A stretch of DNA of 64,000 nt from Filobasidium wieringae (taxonomy: Eukaryota > Basidiomycota > Tremellomycetes > Filobasidiales > Filobasidiaceae). Location of the stretch: positions 418,257 to 482,256 of the forward strand of contig BCIV01000004.1 of assembly GCA_001600055.1 (NCBI GenBank), in the 5' to 3' direction. Made by a program: the position numbers and the translations under genes. A model generated the notes under the pieces. It was not told the DNA's origin. It made no database searches and saw only the letters and a program-made list of their open reading frames with translations. Of this stretch, positions 57,785-64,000 are shown piece after piece; within the stretch, counting starts at the first letter, position 1; each line of letters begins with the position of its first letter.

Positions 57785-60454
57785 GTACATGTATGACATT
57801 TTCATATACATGCCAGCCCTCTTTGTTCTCCTTGAAGGAAGTGCTCTTATTGTTTACCCAGACACAATCAAGATAAATTCCACTTGACAGATGCACATTG
57901 GTTGAGGCAGTGCCATCCCGCATTGCACCTCAATGCGCTCGCGCACAAGCAGACCACGCGCAAACAGGATCATCATGCAATCACACGTTGTTGACAACGC
58001 GACAAACGAATCATGCATACATAGCTTCTTGATCACTATCCCCCGAAAAGACGTGTAATGATAACTTGTCGCTTGTCGCTTGTGCTTGAGTACGATCTTT
58101 CCTCTTAACATACTTTATCTCAAACCCTAGAGCCTGGGAGCTCAGATATGTCTTTAAGATGGAAAGGACAACCAAGCTGTTCTAGGCTGCCTCGGCGGAG
58201 CATCCCAGGGTCACATGAGGCACAATGCCATAGTAGTGAAAAATTCTGCGGTCGTTTTTCATTGTTTGTAGTAGACTAATTGAAGGCATCTGTCATTGAT
58301 ACAATATGTCCACCCCGACCTTGTCTAGTTTCCCATCAGCCAGTTCTCAGGATGCCTCCTAGTGGGCTGGTCCCAACACAAGCCTACGCTAATGTTGTCA
58401 ACATTCTGGTCAGAAGCACATCATTGCAAGCTTGTCCCAACAACGACTCAATACATCAAATCAGTCCCCACAAGGCGCTCAGGATACCCGACTAGACCCA
58501 CCCAGAAGAATACTCTCTGACAAGGTCACGTACACTCTTTTCCAGGATATGGTCATTCAAATTGTCTTGAAGAGAGAGAATGAACTTACTTTTGCAACAA
58601 TCAGCTTGAAGCTCCAAGGCGTTCTTGAATTGCTGGAAGCTTTATGGCCGGCCTAGTTGTCCTCCAGTATATGTAAGTTTACATGCAACCCTTTCCGCTG
58701 CATTTGCTCGATCAGTGTGTACAAGCTCATTGAATCTTGCACCAACAATCAAAAGGCTATTGATCGAATCTAGCTTAGATTTATCCGTTACGTTGGTAGA
58801 ATTCGATTATAGGAACTCCTAATAGTATGGCACAGCCAATCACTCCACTCAATTCTTGTTAGGACCACGTCGTTGACCAAAGAAACAACCGTACTCGACT
58901 GTCTGGAGTCGCTGGACCACATTGACCTACGCTCATGGCTTTTCAGGTGAATCTTTGGACATTTTGTACTGTTTCAAGGCAACAAATGCTTGACTTATTC
59001 GATGTGAAAATGTATACTTGCGCGCTTACATTTGTGGTTGATATGAGTCTGCAATTAAGCTTAGACTGAAGGGCCTGCATTAGAAGTCACTAATGAACTA
59101 CCTCAATCAAATTGTGTGTTGTTCAATAATCACACATTGAGCATGACTCCCGTTTGCTCAGCAAGGCTGAACAACCATGACAAGAAGCTACCGCAGTCCC
59201 AAGATCTAAACGAGTACCTTTACAAAAACAGTCGAGTTATATAGCCAGTACTATAACTCGGAACCCAGCAGGGAGATGGTTCCGGGGCGTGCTGAAACTA
59301 ATTGGAATCGTGTACATCTTGTCATAAATCCTGCAGCGCAAGTGACCAACAAATCATCACCTGTCGCACTATAATGATAGCAGCCTCAAGATCAGACTTG
59401 GTGCTCCTCATATCAGCGGGAACATCTCCTATACGGGTCAAGGAAGCTCGGTTGGTTGTGATGATGATGGTTCTTGTTCAACGTCCTCTTTGGTCGACAT
59501 GGAATCGCTCGACAACCATCATATCAAGCCATCAACCATAATAACCATGCGTCTGAAGCGCTTTTAGCTCTGGACGCTCACTTGTAGACCGTCAGTTTGA
59601 CAAACCTTTGCCAGCGCTCTCTGTCGTCACTGCTGAGTACAGTAGGCGGGTACGGTTGGTTTCCCAAGATCAAAGTTGAACTCGGACGGATTGAACGGCA
59701 AGTCCTGATATTGGAGATCCAAGGCCACAAAAACTGATCTCTACGTGCTGCGCGGGCACTCCAATAGAGATTACAATACGTACTGAACGGGCTCAGGAAT
59801 CAACCAGGCTTTATTGGTCTACCGTCCATAGGGATTATTTATACCGTGAATTCTAAATTGGTTTCGGGCTATTTAATCTAAACGATGATTGTCTGATGCA
59901 TAGATCATTGCAGAATGATTGGTTGAGGAATTTGTATCTCAAGAATGGCTAACTGCAACTTCAATTCTGTTTTGATATTCCAATAGAGGCACTCCTGTCT
60001 TTGATGTTCTGAGCAAAGACAGGGCAGGGTGTAAGTTGTTGTTTCCCATAGAAATCACTCTTATATCAGTTACTAAGCTAGTTTATCTATGAAGGACGCA
60101 TACCTATTGTTTCCCATAGAAATTACCAGGGAAATGATGGTACTGCTGACTATGTGAACAAACTACTAAAGTAACTACTATATAGTGAGGGTGAAAACTG
60201 CTATGCGTCACGTGACATAGGTACTTATAGCAAAATTCAGAGAAAAATACAGTTTGGATCTTACTATGTTCTTCAGGTTTCTTTTTGCTCAATTGTGATC
60301 CAATGATGGGGAGACCTATACAGCTGGAAAGGCTTTGAAACGCTGGATAGGATAGGTTATCAGATTGAAACAATGGAGTTAGTATTGACCAAGATGCAAG
60401 AGATACAACACATAAGCGAAAATCATGTTTATTGTAAGGTGATGATAGTACAAT

Positions 60455-60989
60455 TAGAGTTGGCAGAAGTTTAAAAGTTCATTGAACCCCTGTTTGAAGG
60501 CGTTCAAAACTGTTTTTTTTTTGAACTTGAACTTGAACTTGGACTCCCTAGGAGTTTAAAAGTTCAAAGTTTAAACTCCTAGGCGTTCAGGCGTTCAAAA
60601 GTTCATTAAACTCTTGAATTTCCAAGATATTCAGCCCCGTCAAGGAAAGCCTCCAGCAAAAAAACAAATGTTTCTATAGCTTTGTATGGTGTCCATATGA
60701 GGTCTACTATGCGTAGCAATACATCATCTACCTTGGTTGGAGACTAAGAAGGAGAACAAGTAGAAGTTTAAGAGTTCAAAGGAAGTTGAACCCCTTAAAC
60801 TTTCTAAAATGGAGTTCAAGTTCAGTAAAGTTCAAAAAAAAATGTTGGAAAGTGTTAAACTTGAACTCCAGATTGAACTTCTTAAAATTGAACGCGTTCA
60901 AATTTGAACTTCATAGGCGTTCAAACTTCCAAAAACAGCCGTTTGTTTGTTCACGTTCAAGCGTTCAAGTTAAACTTGTGCCAACTCTG
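60455..60989 (-). mobile_element. hAT-like miniature element (MITE), right copy
   Basis: A 535-bp element, reverse-complementary to 56795-57330 over its whole length. The clearest difference by eye is one base in a poly-A/T tract (11 versus 10). Its terminal base also differs (CTCTG versus CTCTA). The near identity suggests recent activity or gene conversion between the copies. Flanks are AGTACAAT on the left and ACTGGAAC on the right. These are the reverse complements of the left copy's ATTGTACT and GTTCCAGT. An open stretch in this copy has a twin on the minus strand of the other copy, but it is just translation of the repeat and should not be annotated as a gene. Confidence 0.85.
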
Positions 60990-60997
60990 ACTGGAAC

Positions 60998-61320
60998 TAC
61001 ATCCCTCTTCCCTTCCTTCTGTTCTTACGTCTACTGTACCCCAACTGTCAAGTTTCTGTACCACCAACCTGGTATCACCTCAAAAGATGTGATTGGTTTT
61101 ATCAAAACTGAAGTCCCATCGTACCGCTGGCAAGGATGCCAATGATTCTGCCTTGTTTGGATCTACTGGATATAACAACAAGAACCAGAATCGGAACAAT
61201 GGCCAACATCAAAGACAAAGGAAGAAGCAACAAGGTCAAGGCAATCAGGACGGCAAATGGTGTCATTTTCCAACCCTAGGTTCTAAACAAAGCCAATTGC
61301 CATCCTGAAGTGAGCCGTGT
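60998..61320 (+). pseudogene. Degenerate copia gag fragment
   Basis: The plus strand after the right MITE reads, in pieces, like the C-terminal part of a copia Gag. A segment GITSKDVIGFIKTE continues, after a frame change near 61120, into AGKDANDSALFGSTGYNNK and a Gln/Asn/Lys-rich basic stretch. A remnant of a CCHC zinc knuckle follows near 61260-61305, in which Cys-His and Asn-Cys-His remain but the frame is interrupted by a stop. Only about 320 bp is present, far less than a full gag. Its orientation is opposite to the pol fragment at 61435-64000. The call rests on composition and the knuckle-like residues. Confidence 0.45.
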
Positions 61321-61434
61321 CTTGAAGAAGACAAAGTAACTCTTCAACTTCCAGGATGTTTAGCATCAATCCTTGCTTCCTAAGATTGCATGCAGTCTAC
61401 TGATCATCTTCAATCTGCCTAAAGCTCCATCTCA

Positions 61435-62570
61435 TCATCCTGGATGGACAAGCTGGCAGTTGTGCTTATGCTTGATGTCCTTAAGTGGTTTAGTAAGCAT
61501 ATCTGCTGCTTGGTCATTTGTCCTGATATGATGAATGTTGCCATGACCATTGTCAACCATCTCCCTGATATAGTGATATCTTATATCAATATATTTGGAT
61601 CTCTTGTGGTGTGCAGGGTTGCCTGCCAGTGCCAATGCTCCTTGATTATCACAGCAAAGTTGGGTAGGCAGGTCTTTCTTGATGAAATCCAGTTTCTTGA
61701 GTATCCTGCTCAATCAAATGGCTTCCTTGACAGCTTCTGCCAAAGCCATGTATTCTGCTTCCCATGTTGAGGTTGCAACTGTGTTCTGTCTGATTGAGGT
61801 CAATGAGATGACAGAACCTAAGAGCTTGAAACAGTAGCCTGTTGTGCTGCGTCTTGTCTCCAAGTCTCCTGCATAGTCTGCATCACAGTATCCTGTAAGG
61901 ACTCCATTGTTACTGAGTTGTCCTAAGGTGAGGACCTTGTCCAAAGTCCCTTTGAGATAAGCCAATGTTCTCTTTGCTGCTGTCAGATGTTGCTCTGAGG
62001 GGTTGCTGCTGAACCTGCTCAGATAGCCAACAGTAAAGACTATGTCTGGTCTTGCTGACATGGCATACCACATTACGGATCCAACTATCTGTTGCTAGAG
62101 CATCTACCGCTGTTTATCAACCTTCACTGTTTCTTCCTGTCTTGCCAGGGTGGCCTATAGAGTGGAGTTGTGACTGTCTTTGCGTCTTGCATCCTAAAAT
62201 GTCCAAGCACTCTCTGGACGTATCCCTTTTGGCTAAGTGAGATAGTTTTGCTGGGCCTATGCCTGTTAAGCTTCAGTACAGTAGCTGCACCTATAACAGA
62301 CCATTTCCATTGATGCTAAAATGAGTTTCTGATGCCATCAATGATTCCCATCTGTGCTGCTGCTATGAGCATGTCATCCACCTAGAGTAGTAGGTAAGCT
62401 TTTTTCTCATGCAATGATAAGGGCCCAATCTGACGTTAATCTTGTGAATCCTACTCCCTCCAGGTAGGCCCTGATCAGCTGCCACTACACTCTAGATGAT
62501 TGTCCCAGTCCATAGAGTGACTTGACAAGCTCTGCTCCTACCAACCTCTTGTCTTGCTTCTTGTAAGCAT
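61435..62570 (-). pseudogene. Copia RNase H and C-terminal reverse transcriptase region, decayed
   Basis: The minus strand encodes AMSARPDIVFTVGYLSRFSS, GYCDADYAGDLETRRSTTGY and STWEAEYMALAEAVKEAI, the typical end of a Ty1/copia polyprotein. The frame continues after one in-frame TGA (61714-61716) with LSRILKKLDF, CCDNQGALALA, KYIDIRYHYIREMV and DQAADMLTKPL. The normal residue at the TGA in related elements is Trp, so a single base change explains it. Upstream, 62074-62570 contains several stops and a frame change where the rest of the reverse transcriptase should be. The product is therefore non-functional. The sequence is less repetitive than the MITEs and its codon use differs from the host genes. 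Confidence 0.82.
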
Positions 62571-62571
62571 C

Positions 62572-62985
62572 TCAGAAACACATGTAGATGACTTCCTCCA
62601 TTGTCTCATTGAGAAAGACAGTATCTGCATCCATTTGATACAGTTCCAAGTCTTCTGCTGCTACTATAGCCAGTAATGTCCTGAGAGATATCAGCCTGGC
62701 AATAGCAATGTAGGTGTCAGAGTAGTTGATGCTATTTTCCTGAGTGAAACCCCTGGCAATAATCCTAGCTTTGTACTTGACCACCTCTCCTCTCTCATTG
62801 AGCTTGGTTTTGAAGACCCACTTGCTGTCCACCAAGCTGGCTCCCTCTGGAACTGTAATCTCTTTCCAGGTTCCAGTATCTTCAATAGACTTGAGCTCTT
62901 TGTCAATGGCTTCTTGCCATAGATGGGAGTTACCACTTTGCATGGCAGCTCTATATGTCTGAGGATCCTCTTGCGCTACATGCAC
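62572..62985 (-). pseudogene. Copia reverse transcriptase N-terminal region, decayed
   Basis: On the minus strand this open stretch encodes SHLWQEAIDKELKSIEDTGT and WKEITVPEGA, then VDSKWVFKTKLNERGEVVKY and KARIIARGFTQ, the standard start of the copia reverse transcriptase domain. It proceeds to LRTLLAIVAAEDLELYQMDA, including part of the first catalytic motif (QMDADTVFLN). The normal motif has V-D-A-F or D-V-T-A-F at this point, so the sequence is altered. It ends in a stop at 62572 just after the EEVIYMC motif. A stop and a frame change separate it from the integrase frame (63015 onward), so the polyprotein is broken. Confidence 0.82.
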
Positions 62986-63014
62986 ACTTGCAAGGGCTAT
63001 CTCTTGTATGATGT

Positions 63015-64000
63015 TCAGCCTGGGTGATCTTCATCATCAGACTCTTGTTCATCTGCATCCAGATCCTCCATTGGATACTGAAGAGCAGGTATGTTCACCG
63101 CAGGAGTCCTTTCCCTTGGTGGTTCCTGCTGTTGATCATCTTCCTGAACATAGTCATCATCTTCTTCAGGTAAAGTGAGATCAGGCTGCTCTTCAAGCAG
63201 TCCTTCTTCTGTATGACCATCTTGATCTCCATACTGTGTTCCATTGGATATCCTTGAGGTACCCTCCCTGTTGCCGACCTCTTCTGGTCTCTTGAACACA
63301 ACATCTCTGCTTGTCAGTGTCACTTCTCTGCCACTTTCCTGAGTCACGATCAGGTATCCTGCTCCCTTCATGTTGGGATGCAGCAATCTTCCCTTGATTG
63401 CTTTAGACTGAGTAAGATCACTCTTGTATCTTGCTTCTCTGGGTACCCTAGCCCAGCACTCTGTACCAAAAGGATGTAGCTGTCCATAGCTGGGTCTGTG
63501 TTTCCACATGATCTCCTGCAGAGATCTTCCTTGATACTGCTTGCCCATGTCGATGATGCTGCAAGCATATTGCATAGCATGGTACCACCACTTCTGGTCC
63601 ATCTTTGCGTTGATCAGCATGGATGCTGTCATCTCCTTCAAAGTTCTGTTGGCCCTCTCTGCTGTACCGTTCAGCTGAGGTGTGTATGGTGTAGTAACTT
63701 GGTGGACTATCCCTTGTCCTAAGAGATAGGTCTTCATACCATCTTGGTACTCTCCACCACCATCTGTACGCAAGCATTGAACCTTCTTCTGGAAGACCAG
63801 TTCAGCAGTCTTCTTGAAGTTCTTGAAGCTGTCCAACACATCCATTGCAGACTTGTTCCTCAGACCATTGATGCAAGTCAGACCAGTAAAGTCATCAATG
63901 AATGTCACGTTATAGATGTAACCATCCAGATCTGGTTTGAGCGGTCCTGCAATGTCTGAGTGTACTATCTCCAGTGGTTGTGTTCCTGCCACTGAGACAT
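63015..64000 (-). pseudogene. Copia integrase, 5' part beyond the window
   Basis: The minus-strand frame is open from the right edge to the stop at 63015-63017, so this is a fragment of a longer polyprotein. It encodes a copia integrase core: LEIVHSDIAGPL, the first catalytic Asp in YNVTFIDDFTGL, VQCLRTDGGGEY (second catalytic Asp) and TPYTPQLNGTAERANRTLKE (catalytic Glu). The C-terminal GKQYQGRSLQEIMWKHRPSY, FGTECWARVPREARYKSDL and GYLIVTQESGREV follow. An acidic linker rich in Glu, Asp and Gln ends the frame. The catalytic triad is intact here, though the following reverse transcriptase is broken, so the element as a whole is dead. Confidence 0.88.

Larger units (their letters stand above)
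57331..60454. other. 3.1-kb segment between inverted MITE copies, probably inverted
   Basis: The segment carries no intact gene. It begins with GTTCCAGT (57331-57338) and ends with AGTACAAT (60447-60454), each the partner of a flank on the far side of the opposite MITE. Minus-strand copia LTR and primer-site sequence lie in 57488-57784. The stretch 57785-60446 holds only short open frames on both strands, a 17-bp direct repeat TTGTTTCCCATAGAAAT (60039 and 60107), and no family I recognise. Confidence 0.6.

Noticed and set aside
60039..60123. 17-bp direct repeat TTGTTTCCCATAGAAAT, considered as target duplication or CRISPR-like repeat.
   Set aside because: Only two copies with a 51-bp gap and no element ends; CRISPR arrays are not expected in a fungal nuclear genome.
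56787..60997. A single composite transposon with the MITEs as its ends.
   Set aside because: A composite would have one duplication outside both ends; instead inner and outer octamers pair crosswise, which fits two insertions plus inversion.

Overview
This 64-kb window is nuclear DNA from a fungus, most likely a basidiomycetous yeast of the Tremellales type. The evidence is dense short genes split by many GT-AG introns of about 50-75 nt, CTGAY-like branch sites, and recognisable fungal proteins: an FKS-type beta-1,3-glucan synthase, Cgi121, Pet191, a fungal 14-3-3 and Vta1. The species cannot be named from the sequence alone.

Region 1-33.5 kb is ordinary gene-dense euchromatin. In order it holds: the 3' part of an unknown Ser/Thr-rich gene, V-ATPase subunit c (-), a CTNNBL1-like splicing factor (+), cyanase (-), Mediator MED17 (-), the KEOPS subunit CGI121 (+), the cytochrome oxidase assembly factor PET191 (-), NAD-isocitrate dehydrogenase IDH2 (-), an F-box-like protein (+), a putative signal-peptide membrane protein (+), an alpha/beta hydrolase (-), the DNA polymerase zeta catalytic subunit REV3 (+), ribosomal protein eS27 (+), a small unknown gene (-), eIF3d (+), an intron-containing tRNA-Lys(CTT) (+) and an SRPBCC-fold protein (-).

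Region 33.6-56.4 kb continues with a dysferlin-domain protein (-), the DNA primase small subunit PRI1 (+), a secreted ricin-B-like lectin (-), and then five plus-strand genes in tandem: 14-3-3, a membrane-anchored ubiquitin protease, the ESCRT factor VTA1, the glucan synthase FKS1 and an OPT-family transporter. The genes are housekeeping functions from unrelated pathways; nothing suggests an operon or a metabolic cluster.

Region 56.4-64 kb has no intact host gene. It holds two nearly identical hAT-like miniature elements (about 536 bp, ends YAGAGTTGGC) in inverted orientation, remnants of a Ty1/copia retrotransposon (LTR, a primer-binding site matching the initiator tRNA-Met anticodon arm, part of gag), and a second, decayed copia pol (integrase, reverse transcriptase, RNase H) on the minus strand that runs off the right edge.

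The most interesting signal is here. The 8-bp target-site duplications of the two miniature elements are swapped: each element has one half of its own duplication and one half of its partner's. That is the footprint of an inversion of the 3.1-kb segment between them by recombination between the inverted copies. The copia LTR/primer site and the gag fragment, now on opposite strands at opposite ends of that segment, become collinear again if the inversion is undone, which supports the same history independently.
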